64,000 bases of DNA from contig CM030940.1 in NCBI GenBank assembly GCA_018136815.1, forward strand, positions 3,280,601 to 3,344,600. The letters are read 5' to 3'. The stretch comes from Isochrysis galbana (lineage: Eukaryota; Haptophyta; Isochrysidales; Isochrysidaceae). The first letter of the stretch is position 1. Each line of letters starts with the position of its first letter. The translations under genes and the position numbers were made by a program. Under the pieces are notes generated by a model that saw only the letters and a list, made by a program, of their open reading frames with translations, did no database searches and had not been told where the DNA came from. Of the stretch, positions 30,406 to 40,545 are shown one piece after another.

Positions 30406-31725
30406 ATGGCGGCAAACGTGGGGATCGTGGGCGGCGGGATTGCAGGGAGCCTCGCTGCTCTCGTCCTGCGCAGCCGCTCACCTGCTGCCTCGATTACGGT
30501 GCTTGACGCGGGCAAGCGAGGAGTGGGAGGCCGCTTCGCTGGCGGACGCCACCCCGACAGCGGTGCTGTCTTTCTGCGTTCGGCAGGCAGTGCACAGGCG
30601 GCACAGCTGACACACGTGCTCTCGCAGCTCGAGGAGGCAGGAGTCCTGGCGAGGTGGGAGGGGCGATTCGGCGTGCTGGGAAGTGCAGGCGGTGGCTTTC
30701 TTCCGAGGGATATTCTAGCGAGCACGGCCATCGGCCAGATGATGAGGCGGGACATACCGGGCGCTTCCAACCTGGGCGGCAATTTGGCTGGAGTGGACTT
30801 CTGTGGACTACTCGGGGGGGGCGAGGAGCCGTTTTACGTTGGGCGCTCTGGCAATGCGTCCGTGTGCGAGAAGATCTGTGCTGCTGCGGGCACTGAGGTG
30901 CTATTGAGCAGAAAGGTGGTCTCGGTCCGACACTTGAGCAAGGGCTGGGAGGTCCTAGTACAACGCCAAAGCAGCAAGAGCTCGCCTTCCGCCTTCTCAA
31001 CGGCAAAACCGGATTGCCTAGCCTTCGACGCCCTCATTCTTGCGACTCATGACGCACGCCTTGCAGCGCAGGCGGTGCGCACGATTGGGACGGAGGGCGC
31101 GTCGGACTCTGAATCTGCTGAACAAGAGCAAAAGCACCTGGGTGAACTTGCGAGCGCGCTAGAAGAGCAACGGCATGTCCCCGTATTCAGCTGGAGTGGC
31201 CTTTTCCCGCCAGGCACATCTTCTTTGCTTCCATTCGATGCAGTAAGTGTGCCCGGGTCTCGTATCGTGCAGTTTATGGCACGCAATGCGTCCAAGCCTG
31301 GCAGGCCTGCATTAGAGGAGGGTGGTGAGCTATGGACGGCGGTCTCAACTCCGGCTTTTGCCGCAAAGCTCCTTAGGCATGAGGGCGCTAGCGGTACATC
31401 GATGCCAGGAGACTCCGACCTAGGCAATCGCGCGGCACTCGCCGCAACAAATTTAATGGCGTCGGAGGTCTGCTCGCTCTTTCAACCGCACATGCTGAGC
31501 GGAGTTGACACTCCCCGACCGCTACGAGCTGCGGCGAAGCGCTGGGGCGCAGGATTTGCAACTGGGAGCTTGCAGCATGGGCATGACTGCATCACTCTGC
31601 CTGCCTGGCAATTGGCCATCGCTGGAGACTTTGTGCGAGAGCGCAACAGTCCGCTCGAGGCGGCTGCTCTGTCAGGACTTGCGGCAGGGGAGAGCGTCGG
31701 ACAGGTTATTGGGACGTGTAGCTGA
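30406..31725 (+). CDS. FAD-dependent amine-oxidase/renalase-like oxidoreductase
   Basis: A flavoprotein of 439 residues. The dinucleotide-binding motif is at the N-terminus: VGIVGGGIAGSLAALVL, with a second-strand acidic residue in ITVLDAGKRGVGGRF. The C-terminus has the FAD-closing motif LAIAGDFVRERNSPLEAAAL then SGLAAGESVG. The middle (FDALILATHDARLAAQAVR) fits the renalase / NAD(P)-binding amine-oxidase branch. The reaction is probably oxidation of a small amine or a nicotinamide derivative; the substrate cannot be told. Start chosen at ATG 30406; the frame is open upstream from a GTG, with Arg/Ala-rich sequence that could be a leader read through an upstream exon. Single exon as seen. Confidence 0.75.
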   Translation: MAANVGIVGGGIAGSLAALVLRSRSPAASITVLDAGKRGVGGRFAGGRHPDSGAVFLRSAGSAQAAQLTHVLSQLEEAGVLARWEGRFGVLGSAGGGFLPRDILASTAIGQMMRRDIPGASNLGGNLAGVDFCGLLGGGEEPFYVGRSGNASVCEKICAAAGTEVLLSRKVVSVRHLSKGWEVLVQRQSSKSSPSAFSTAKPDCLAFDALILATHDARLAAQAVRTIGTEGASDSESAEQEQKHLGELASALEEQRHVPVFSWSGLFPPGTSSLLPFDAVSVPGSRIVQFMARNASKPGRPALEEGGELWTAVSTPAFAAKLLRHEGASGTSMPGDSDLGNRAALAATNLMASEVCSLFQPHMLSGVDTPRPLRAAAKRWGAGFATGSLQHGHDCITLPAWQLAIAGDFVRERNSPLEAAALSGLAAGESVGQVIGTCS

Positions 31726-32040
31726 TCAATGAAGTTTGCACCGTTGGCTGAAAAACACATCTGAATATTTTCGGCCCTCGCAGCGCAGCGCGCGGGCGAA
31801 GAGGCCGCACAACCTCTGGTCTGGGTTTTTCTCTGACACCCCCCCCACCCCCCAGTCCGGAGTATAATTTCTCACGGTGGTGTTGGGGAAACCCGTAAGG
31901 CCATTGAAGGTACATGAACATGAATTCAAAGAGACCACAACGCTTTATTTACGAGTGCGCAGACTCAGGCCACACCCGCACACGGTGTGCTGGACACACA
32001 TATTCGACGTATGTGTATCATGGATACCTACAGCAAGCCG
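31726..32040. other. No gene seen
   Basis: The 3' flank of the flavoprotein gene. An R4-like fragment (ACATCTGAATATTTTCGGCC) is at 31755. A plus-strand frame at 31914 has a few Cys/His residues but no recognisable domain. Confidence 0.3.
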
Positions 32041-32470
32041 CAACTAAGTTTATACTTAGTTCGCCCATGGGGGGGCACGAGCCCCCCTCTCTCTCCACTC
32101 CTCCCCTGCCATGGGGGAGGAACCACCCACTCTCCTGGCACGCCTGATGACTGATGGCTTGCCAGGAGCACACAGCCCTGTTGACCCATTCCTCTCCCCA
32201 CAGGCCCGCCTGACTCGCCCGCCCTGGCCCGTCGTGGCCTGCCCATCCCTTTGACCAGCCCCTCCTCCCCCTGGGCCCCCCTGACCAGGACCCCCCAGCC
32301 AGCTCCAGTCGACTGGCAGGGGCTCGAGAGCCAGCGAGGGAGAGGCAGGAGGGGCCAGGGCCATGCCCCAGCCTCACCTGCCCCCTGAGCTGCGCTCCAA
32401 GGCCCCTGCCGGCCTCCTGGGGACCTGAAGAGGGGCCGCAGGCGCGCGCCATGGGCCCCCGCCGCAGGGA
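32041..32470 (+). repeat. R1 A-half
   Basis: It begins AACTAAGTTTATACTTAGTT, then CGCCCATGGGGGGGCACGAG, and continues through CCATGGGGGAGGAACCACCC and GCCAGCGAGGGAGAGGCAGG. The B half is absent; the sequence drifts into C-rich DNA near 32470. Confidence 0.65.
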
Positions 32471-32822
32471 AGAGAGGAGGAAAAGGGAAGAGGGAGGGGA
32501 GGGGGGAGCGGCAGCTCTCCCTCTCCCCTCCGGCGTTTACGTGTCTTCTCGCCCCGTTTGGGTAAGAGAAGACGGGGGCGCCAGAGCCAGGAGGGAAGGG
32601 CCGCGGCTCGCCGCGGCCACTCGCTTCGGCGAGGAGAGATTAGCGCTCCTGGGCCCCTATTCACGAGTGCCCCCCCCCCCCCCCCCCCGCGTTGCTTTTA
32701 CCCGAAAGGGTTTTTCCCCCAGCGTGGACTTGAGGAGAGGACGTGCTGGGGTGCGCGGGGTCGGTGCGTGCACTGGGGGAGGACAGATATCGAGGGGAGG
32801 GGACAGTGCCCCCTCCCTCCGG
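32471..32822. other. GC-rich sequence, no gene
   Basis: Purine-rich and then C-run sequence (32671-32691). Low-complexity frames only. Confidence 0.3.
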
Positions 32823-32912
32823 TAGCACTCGGACACCTGGCTCGTCAGGCATGGCGGGATTCCGTGACGGAAAAGTTGTGTCCAATTAGCTAGTGGGGTT
32901 GGCTAGGATATA
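32823..32912 (+). repeat. Repeat R5, copy 2
   Basis: GCACTCGGACACCTGGCTCG, TCAGGCATGGCGGGA, TGTGTCCAATTAG and GGCTAGGATATAA in the same order as 18727-18825. Confidence 0.55.
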
Positions 32913-33837
32913 ACATTAATTATTTTTTTTTACCTGGAGCAAGCCGACAGCGACGACCGCCACCTTCATTCAGTGTCAGTATACGGTTTTCACTTGAACA
33001 AAACAGCAAACTCCCCGTGGGTGGACAGCGCACTCCATGCACCATGAGGGATGCCTCCGGGCAGGCTAGAGGCATGAGCTTCGTAGAACGTAGAACGGCC
33101 CGCTTCGTGAAGCGGCCCGCAACCTTCCAACCTTCCCCATGGCCCATGGCTCCCACGGCCGAGATCATGCCTCCCTCGAGCCCAGAGATGCCTAAACCTA
33201 AACAAAGGGCACTAACTACACTTTGTCAGAGCAAGGCTCATCTCACTCTTGGAGATTGCCTGCGAGGGCGCGCCGGCAGCTAGCGCGGAATGCGGTTCTT
33301 GCGGGGAGCTCATGGAGCTTTCCTCGGGGTTGACTACGGGCATGGTGATCGACGCACGACGCATGACGCACGGAGGGCGCGGAAGTGCGGAAGGAGGCTT
33401 GTGGGAGGTGGTGGCAGGCGACTGGGGGTGGCTCAGGCGCGTGCTTGACTTGTGTTGACTCGTTGACTCGGGGTATAGACTCGGGAACTCGGGGGGACTC
33501 GCTTGGGAACACGGTGGGCGTCGCCGAAGTTGCTACAAAAAGCTCGAGGACACAAAGCCACACAAACTAAACCAAACGGGGCGAAAACTAACCACACCAA
33601 GACGGACGGACAGGCGTCGGCACCAGGGCAACTCAGCAACGCGCAGACATGCGACAGAGGGGAGGCCGACACAACGAGGGCAGATCTCGTTGGGGAGATA
33701 TGAGCGATAGATGAGAGAAGACAACAGACGGTCATATGGAACATTTGATGTCATCAAGAGAAAGTAAGAGAAGAGGGCCGTGTGGAAATCAATATCTCCA
33801 AATTCTTGGAGATCAAAGCCGCAGCTTGGATTGTAAC

Positions 33838-34075
33838 GAGATGAACGAGATGTAACGAGATGGCCTGATGGCCCGACGACGAGATGTAACGAGATGGCCT
33901 TGATGGCCCGACGAGATGAACGAGATGGCCTTGATGGCCCGACGAGATGAACGAGATGGCCCGAGGGCCCGACGAGATGAACGAGATTTTCGGGTAACGG
34001 AACTTGGACGAGGAGTGGCCCGAGGGCCCGACGAGATGAACGAGATTTTCGGGTAACGGAACTTGGACGAGGAGT
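33838..34075 (+). repeat. Tandem GACGAGATGAACGAGATGGC array
   Basis: A short-period direct repeat: GACGAGATGAACGAGATGGC with variants (ATGTAACGAGATGGCC) and a longer duplicated block containing TTTTCGGGTAACGGAACTTG, seen twice (33988 and 34045 onwards). It lies inside the LTR mosaic. Confidence 0.7.
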
Positions 34076-34397
34076 TTCCCCACTAAGCTTGGTCGTAATG
34101 CGGTGAAACCGATTTTTGAGACAAGCGGGAATCCGGGGCGGAAGGAACTGGCAAGGAAGCCGGCAGGAAGGCAGAGGAAATGTCTTGGCAAGGCGACGGA
34201 GGCAGGATTTTTAACAGTAGGCGGAGTGCAGAATTTTAACGGTAGGAAGGCAGGATATTTTAACAGTAGGAAGAGGCAGGATTTCTAACGGTAGACGGAG
34301 TGCGGAATTTAACGGTAGAAGAAGAGCGTGGAGTTTAACTGTAGAAGAAGAGCGGAGAGGAGAAGGAGCGGGGCTCGAACTGCAGAGCGCTCCGTCC

Positions 34398-34460
34398 GGA
34401 CTCGAACTCGCGACCCAGAGCAAAAGGTTGGTGGAGGCGGTGGGTTGAACCACTATGCCA
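34398..34460 (-). other. tRNA-like A-box/B-box pair (SINE head or tRNA relic)
   Basis: On the minus strand TGGCATAGTGG (34460-34450) matches the A box and AGTTCGAGTCC (34408-34398) the B box of RNA polymerase III genes, 41 nt apart. The T-arm does not pair properly and no acceptor stem closes, so a working tRNA is unlikely. A tRNA-derived SINE head is the best reading. It sits in the retroelement mosaic. Confidence 0.4.
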
Positions 34461-35144
34461 CGCGAGAGTTTACGTAGCCATAGGGCCGAGGGGATGGGCT
34501 GAGAACCGCCCTATATACTCTGGGTTTTTGTCTCTTCTTTTTTCACTTTTCTTCTTCTTTCTTCCTCTGTTCTTTTTTACTGTTTTACTGTTTTTCTTTT
34601 ACTGTTATTTCTTTTTGCCTCTGAGACATCGCGAATGCGACAGGCCGGAGGCGACGGACGGCACGCCGAGGGAAAGAACCTGCCGCGGGGGGGGGCGAGG
34701 GACCGAAGGCACGGCGGGGCAACGTGGGAGGGCGCGAGGCCAATCTCGGAGCGAGATCGCGTCCTTTCCCTCGCGGAGCGCGGAGAGACCCCCCACGAGA
34801 TATCTTGGCCTGCGGCGGCTGGATTTTCGCAGACCGTGAGGTCTTGGACTGGGGATGCGCAGACCCTGAAAAGCTTGGGAGAGCTCGTCACGGAGGGCTA
34901 GCTCACGCTCCTGGGCCTTGAGAAGAGATGAATGGAGCTCATGCACCATTTCATGGAGCTCCTTGACCTCCGCCCTAGTAGCTCCAGCCTCGCCTCGACC
35001 GATCTTGATGGTGTTCTCGGACCGTGACGTGTGACGTGACGGGTGCCTGGAGTGGAACAGTGGCTGTAGCGTAGTCTCTGTAGGCGGGGCTCCGGAGAGC
35101 GAAAAACGCGGCCTCAGCCGGCAATTTTGGCTCGCTTGCGGCAC

Positions 35145-36518
35145 TTGGGGTTGGGCTGGACCGGATGCTAGGCAGAGGGTCTTCCTCCCACAGCTCAGCT
35201 TGCCCCAACATAGCTGTGGTCAATTCGGGGTCCTCGGGCACTTGAAGGCTAGCGTCCACAGGAGTGGCCTCGACGTTTGAATCAACGACGGCCGAGCGGT
35301 CGAGAGTCTCAGGACGCTCCTGGGAAGCATTTTGTAGAGCACTTTGAGGCGGTTCTGATGGTGCAAGTCTCGTCTCGCCAGCCCCAAGGGTTCGCGAGTC
35401 GTCGTTCGGAGAAGACAGAAAGCATTCAAGGTCATCCCCGGCAGAATTTTTGCAGACTTTTTCCTTGATTCCGGCCGAAGGCGCGGGTTTGAAGTTTGTA
35501 CTTGTGGAGATGGACTGTTCCCAGGATCCGGGTAAGGCTCCTGAGACTCCATCCTTGGCAACCCACGCGTCCGTAGGCGGCCTATCGACTTGGGTAGCGG
35601 GTGAAGATACTTGGGAAGGCTTGGGCACGGGTGCAGTGGTGACGGGGTCCGCGCGCGGCGGCGAGGGCGAATTTTGCGGTGCAGAGGGTGGTGATGGGTC
35701 CATAGGAACAGATTGAACCAATCTCTAGTGGGTGATTTCTAGCGAGAGACCACACACAAGGCAGTAGGGGCTCAAGGGTACGAGGGGTCACGGTACGGCT
35801 TCGATCGCAGAGCGCTGCGACGGCTGATGGGTGCGTACGAAGACACGCCACACCACTTTCTAACATAAACAAGGGCAACACGTAATAAACACGGGAGCGA
35901 AAGCCACGGTGGGTCAACAGAGAGAGCAAAGAAGGAACCAATTGGCCAGAAGAGAACTCGTCGTCCTAGAGAAGGATTGCACACAGAAAAGGCGCGAAAG
36001 GGATTCATCCATGCTTAGTGAAGATCCTACAAGATTCATCGGCGAATAGCGTCTCAACGCGAGCACGGCGGCGTGCACTTTACCTATAGCTTTTCGTAGC
36101 TTAGCCATGGAGTAGCTGGTAGACTTAAAAAGTCTAGAAGCTTACAGAGGTGTTAGACTTACAGAGTCTTAGATGCTTGAGGTTCTTGAGGGTGTACTTT
36201 AGCAAGCAAGATGCTCGCTACTTCCTTGGTCTTCATCGACACGTGCTTACTACTCCCTTGATCTCCATGCCTGGGTGATCAGTCCAGAGCTAGAGCATAT
36301 TCCGAGTAGAAGTAGAAGCCTGTAGAAGCTGCTTGGCCACGTGGATATAATGGTAGACCAACATTGAATGAAGTGTAGTGATTGATAGATAGAAGCGTGG
36401 AGACGTCGTAGACGTATAGATAGATATGAGAACGAAGATTGATGATTTACCATCGCGGTTATAACGGTAGAGCGGAAAGATAGCAAAATAGCCTGCAGAG
36501 GCTCGCGAATGCGACACG
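35145..36518 (-). mobile_element. Ty1/copia-type element: LTR/leader and gag start, copy 2
   Basis: 35505-36518 is almost identical to 16087-17122. The gag-like frame starts at 35721 and continues further than in copy 1, to 34975, adding an acidic Ser/Pro-rich part (CFLSSPNDDSRTLGAGETRL...). No protease, integrase or RT follows. Small length differences from copy 1 (for example near 36300 and 36390) show independent decay. Confidence 0.6.
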
Positions 36519-37062
36519 TCGTCTCGCTCGCCCTCGCCCAAGCCCGTCCTCCCGCCTTTCTCTGTTGAGGAGGTGGTCCAGCCCGTCATTCCGTCACTCC
36601 CGGCCACCTTCGCCGCGCCTCCCGCCGATCGTTTCCCTTCCGAATCATCGCATATCGAGCCAGTAGTCATGCTCGATCCGTCAGTTCTCGATGTCGGGGC
36701 TGATGCACGAGGCTCGCGATGTGGCGATGTGGCGCACACATATGCAAAAAAAAACTGCGAGTCACAACGAGCTTCAACTGAAAAAATAAGCACATGTCGG
36801 CCGAGCTCTCTACATGAGGAGGCTTTCATGGAATTTGAGCACCTTCTAGAAACCAAAGCGTTAGATTGTATAGTGCCTAATAGAAATGGGGCCGATCGAT
36901 CCAAGAAGCTCGTGCCTCTAGTAGAAAATTGGCCTCGATAGCGGATAGGGTATCAAAAGGGCCTGCAAGCACCAACCCACGCCAGAGCCGAGCGCCGTCC
37001 GAGCTGGTAATCTCAGCCGGAAATCGGAGCTCCCCGGGCGTGTCGTCGCTGGCGCTCTCGTC
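36519..37062. other. Intergenic, flank of the copia copy
   Basis: No gene is supported. Proline-rich open frames on the plus strand at 36573-36720 could be an upstream exon of the next gene, but no splice pair is convincing. Confidence 0.3.
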
Positions 37063-37647
37063 ATGGTGCGGTTCGATAAGTACACTATGGAGCTCGTATT
37101 CCAAAAGTATCGCTTGACTGAAGAGGCACTGCAGGAGATTGACAGCCACCTGGCGGAGGACGCGCCCAAGCTCTCAGGCGGTGACGCAATGATGGACGCT
37201 GCGGAGCTGCGGCGAGCAATGGCGGAGATGGGCGACACAGTCGGCGGCAGGGAGCTGCATGAGATGGTCATGCAGGCAGATCCAGGTGCCGTGGGCGCAA
37301 TAACTTGGCAGAATTTCACAGCTGTTATCTCGATGCGAGAGGAGCAGCTGAAGCGCGAGCACAGCGAGACTCTCCTGACCAATGCTTATGTCGCCCTGGG
37401 CGGATCCTCGGACAAGGAGCAAAGCGTTTTCTCAAACACTTTGATAGCCATAACCCAGGATTTTTGCGGCGGGCAGCAGGCCGCCAAAGGGGTCGTGGCC
37501 GTCGAGAGGCATCGGATGGAATCCGTATTGAGTGTGCTTGATATGGGGGGCTCCTTGGACGAGGAGGAACAGGAGGAGCTCAAAGACATTTCCAAAATCT
37601 CGTTGGGGGACATACGGGAGTATATGGCAGCGATTACATCTGCATGA
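37063..37647 (+). CDS. EF-hand-like (degenerate calmodulin-type) protein
   Basis: 194 residues, single exon, ATG MVRFDKYTMELVFQKYRL. The central part has the helix-loop-helix spacing of paired EF hands: MDAAELRRAMAEMGDTVGGR, ELHEMVMQADPGAVGAITWQ, then NFTAVIS, aligning with the 'L..M..MG......EL..M....D..G.G.I....F' pattern of calmodulin. The calcium-ligand positions are mostly lost (loop DPGAVGAITWQN keeps only the first Asp, Gly-6 and Ile-8), so calcium binding is doubtful. The C-terminal half is acidic and unassigned. Confidence 0.55.
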   Translation: MVRFDKYTMELVFQKYRLTEEALQEIDSHLAEDAPKLSGGDAMMDAAELRRAMAEMGDTVGGRELHEMVMQADPGAVGAITWQNFTAVISMREEQLKREHSETLLTNAYVALGGSSDKEQSVFSNTLIAITQDFCGGQQAAKGVVAVERHRMESVLSVLDMGGSLDEEEQEELKDISKISLGDIREYMAAITSA

Positions 37648-37777
37648 GGTACGTGCACGGTATGAAGGAGACTCATTTGCCCCCTTGGTAGAGTCTAGAA
37701 TGAGAGTTGTGGACGGGATAGGCATGTGTACATGATAGCATGTGTTATGTGTGCTGTGTGCTGTGAGAAGAATAAAA

Positions 37778-38420
37778 CTTTAGTAGTATAATATTCTTAC
37801 CGAACATGCGGCCGTGGAACTACTACTTTCACGTAGCATACTTTCTACCCCCCCACTCCCCCGGCCCTTCCCCCCCCGCCATCAGGCGGCTCCCCCCGTG
37901 CACTACTAGCTACTAGGGGGATTGGGATTGGGGTGATGATGGGCTTAGATGCTTAGATATGGTCCGGTGGCCCGCGCCCCCTCCCGGTGATCCGTTCCCC
38001 CTTCCTCCTATGCCTACTGGGCTGGCGGCAGCCTCAGTCCTGAGTTATCCTGTACACAGGTACATATTATCGGTTCGCTCCGCCCACCTCCTTCTCCTTC
38101 TCCGCGCTCTCTCTCTGGTCGGAAGGAGGAGGTGGGAGCATGTCGACGTCGTCGTCGGCAGGTGCGGCGGCTTGCGCGCGCTTGGGCTCAGGTGGCTTCG
38201 GGCGGCCCCGTTGGGGCGTCGTGACTGCGTTGGGCTGGGAGGTGGGAGCCGGCGGCGCGCGCTCCATCGCTAAAACTATAACAATAGTTTTCGGGGCCCC
38301 CTGATCAGGAGCCCCCCGCCAGCGCCAGTCGACCTGCAGGGCGCGGAGAGCCAGCGAGGGAGAGGCAGGAGGGGCCAGTGCCATGCCCCAGCCTCACCTA
38401 CCCCCTGAGCTGTGCTCCCA
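37778..38420 (-). repeat. R1 copy with 'MERAP' leader (opposite strand)
   Basis: The B end (AACTTTAGTAGTATAATATT, ATGCGGCCGTG, TTTCTACCCCCCCACTCC) is at 37780-37860. Then come CGGTGGCCCGCGCC, TGCACTACTAG, a Lys/Pro-rich minus-strand leader starting ATGGAGCGCGCGCCGCCGGC at about 38266, and the GAGAGCCAGCGAGGGAGAGG block. This copy shows the leader and R1 as parts of one unit. Confidence 0.6.
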
Positions 38421-38822
38421 GGCCCCTGCAGCCATGGTAACAATAGGCGATTTATAGGTTTTAAGTTCAAAATCCAAAAAGCGAATACCCATACGAACTG
38501 AGTGCAAAGTGTAGACGCGCGACAGCTCCGGTCATTTTTGGAACACTATCAAAAGTGCTTCTTCCACTCTTCCCTAACGGCACGGTTGGTCATTCATCAA
38601 GAGTCGTCCATCGCCCTCCTTCCAGCGACAAGCATCGTGGGTAGTAACACATTATGGCAATGGCCAACAGTGCATCATGGTGCTTCTTACGGATTCTGTA
38701 CGCCAACGACGTCATCGGCACTGCCGATTACTACTATCTCATGCACACACTTACGGGTCCAGAGACGATGGCTACGTTGAGGCATACCAACAAAAGTGCA
38801 GGCTCGGCTCTGTGCCACACCA

Positions 38823-39587
38823 TCATCTCTTGGATTGTTCCGCTTGGTTGTCATCTTTAGAGGAATTCTTGTCACCCGTTTCAGACGTTTCGGGCTTCGA
38901 TTCAGGTTTAGCAAGTGCATCTCGCGCAAAGGTGATTTTGTCTTGTAAGTAGCTCGAGCCACCCTTGGTCGGATCGTTCATTGTGCGAAGCCGTTCCGCC
39001 GCCTGTCGAAATATCAGGTGAAAGTGGGAAGGTGGTCAGTATGGAAATGTGCGACAAATAGAGTCAGTACATCCACACCTCGAGGACTTCCTCTCGTGTT
39101 GCTTTCGGGCCGACATTCAAAATCTGTCTCGCCTCTGCTTCGATCGCTGTAGTTCGCGCCGCTCCTCGTTGCCCAGCATTCGACGCAACCCCTCCATCTA
39201 CAGCGCGAGGAAGTTTCATTGAGTGCCAGTGTGGTAGCAAGGCCGCATGCTGGGGCAGCGCGCATGTGAGCAGGTGCATACAGAGGAGGACAGGGCTGCG
39301 CGACACTCACTCTTGAGAGCCTGATGGTATGCCTCGACGAACGCCCGCCCGACGACGCCAGTTCCCATCACCACCAGGTTTGCAAGCAGACGGATGATCG
39401 GCGCTCCGACACCGCCCGAGCCATGCCGCACAGCGCCCACTTGAAGGGAGAAGGGTTTGAGGCGGTTGTCATTGGCGAACGGCGAAAGTGCTGCAGAGGA
39501 TCTGGGAACTGCGCTCAGACGAGCTGGCCACAGCCCGCGCGAGACAGAGCGCAGCATCGGCGCAAGGGACTCGAGAGCGCGGCGCAC
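38823..39587 (-). CDS. PAM16: PAM16/TIM16, mitochondrial import-motor subunit
   Basis: J-like protein that pairs with PAM18 at the TIM23 translocon. Three exons rebuilt by frame: 39587-39311, 39197-39079, 39002-38823 (191 residues); introns start GTGAGT and GTGTGG. Exon 1 ends with the conserved amphipathic segment RLLANLVVMGTGVVGRAFVE then AYHQALK. Exon 2 gives NGGVASNAGQRGAARTTAIE, then AEARQILNVGPKATREEVLE. Exon 3 gives AAERLRTMNDPTKGGSSYLQ, then DKITFARDALAK and a Lys/Glu-rich tail to DNQAEQSKR. The HPD motif of true J-proteins is absent, as expected for PAM16. The first roughly 60 residues are Arg/Ser/Ala-rich, resembling a mitochondrial presequence. Confidence 0.85.
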
Positions 39588-39770
39588 GCGGACAGGGGCC
39601 GCGCGTCCTCACAAGCCTCTGCTTCTCGTCTTGCCCCCCCCCCTTCCCCCCCCCCCCCTCCATTTACGTCTCTATCTCTCAACTCGCTCTTGCCTGATCT
39701 TGTATGCGCGTTTTGTTTTCTCGTCCCTGAGAAGAGGCCTGAGCTTCTCATAACGGCCCCATTTCTGTTG
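39588..39770. other. Upstream of PAM16
   Basis: C-rich sequence without a recognisable promoter word; no gene. Confidence 0.3.
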
Positions 39771-40260
39771 GGAAGATTAAAAAACCATTTGATATTCTCG
39801 CCTCGCGCGTGGCCCTGGGGTGACTACTTCGAAGCCACGAAGCCAAACCCGCTTCCTACCTCACCTCCCTTATTCTGCCTTGCGGCCACTACCTTTGTAC
39901 AAAGCCTTTGTGCTCTATTTGTAGGGCGGTCAAACAGTTTCAAACAGGGCTTTTTAAGTTTAAGTACTCGTCATTACTAATATTGGGGGTGGTCGACATT
40001 TTTGACCGTGAGCGGATAGGCCGGGCGAAAGCTGGTCGGAGGGTCTTCCGGCCTTTAAAAAAATACATCTGAAGATTCAGGCTACTACCGCTAGCTATAA
40101 AGACCACGCACTCACGGTACCGACTCACGCCATCGCCTATACCCCAGAACACTCACTCCCTTTACACTGTACCCCCTTCATTCCTTTGTCTTTGGTATCG
40201 GGGGGGGGGGGGGGGCGCGTGCACTACGACGGGCCAAGCGCAAGGGGCGGGCTGGGGCAG
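39771..40260. repeat. Repeat cluster: R1/T end, R2 and R4
   Basis: Three fragments lie head to tail. 39771-39920: inverted R1/T end (TTAAAAAACCATTTGATATT, CTCGCCTCGCGCGTGGCCCT). 39923-40010: R2 with GGGCGGTCAAACA and TTTTTGACCG. 40060-40260: R4 inverse (ACATCTGAAGATTC, TCCTTTGTCTTTGGTATCGG). No gene. Confidence 0.5.
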
Positions 40261-40545
40261 ACCTGTTGTTGGGTGTTCCTATGGCAGACAAACGTAAAAC
40301 GCCTCCTGATCTTTCTTATATTGTAGGCCGGTCACTCACGCTTTTTAACCACTATTTTCCATCCCTCCTGGGTGTCCAAGGATTCCCCAGGGACCCCCCT
40401 TACCTGCCCCCCCAGACCCCCCCCCCCCCCCCCGCGAACCCCCTCTACCCCACGAAAATCCATGGCGTCGGTGAGTGGTGAGTGACTCCCCCGCCTTGTC
40501 CGGCCCATGGAGGTCTATTTTGGGAGAATGGGAGGATTATAATAA

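Larger units (their letters stand above)
33222..35144 (-). mobile_element. LTR retrotransposon remnant (copy 2) with coiled-coil gag piece
   Basis: 33222-33540 and 33600-33775 match the two flanks of the 11.2-13.5-kb element, but the 1.6 kb between them is missing here. 34645-34800 matches 12245-12395. A minus-strand frame at 34605-35144 encodes a coiled coil (TRAEVKELHEMVHELHSSLL, then KAQERELALRDELSQAF), typical of retroelement gag proteins. It directly abuts the copia-type copy at higher coordinates, forming a mosaic. Confidence 0.5.

Noticed and set aside
31914-32147. Small CCHC-like frame (YECADSGHTRTRCAGH)
   Set aside because: Cys/His spacing does not fit a retroviral zinc knuckle and the frame runs into repeat R1.
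33838-34075. CRISPR-like array
   Set aside because: Repeats are directly adjacent with no unique spacers, inside an LTR element, in a eukaryotic genome.
39324-39980. Plus-strand 218-codon frame
   Set aside because: Antisense to PAM16 exon 1, then through C runs and an R1/T end; no motif.
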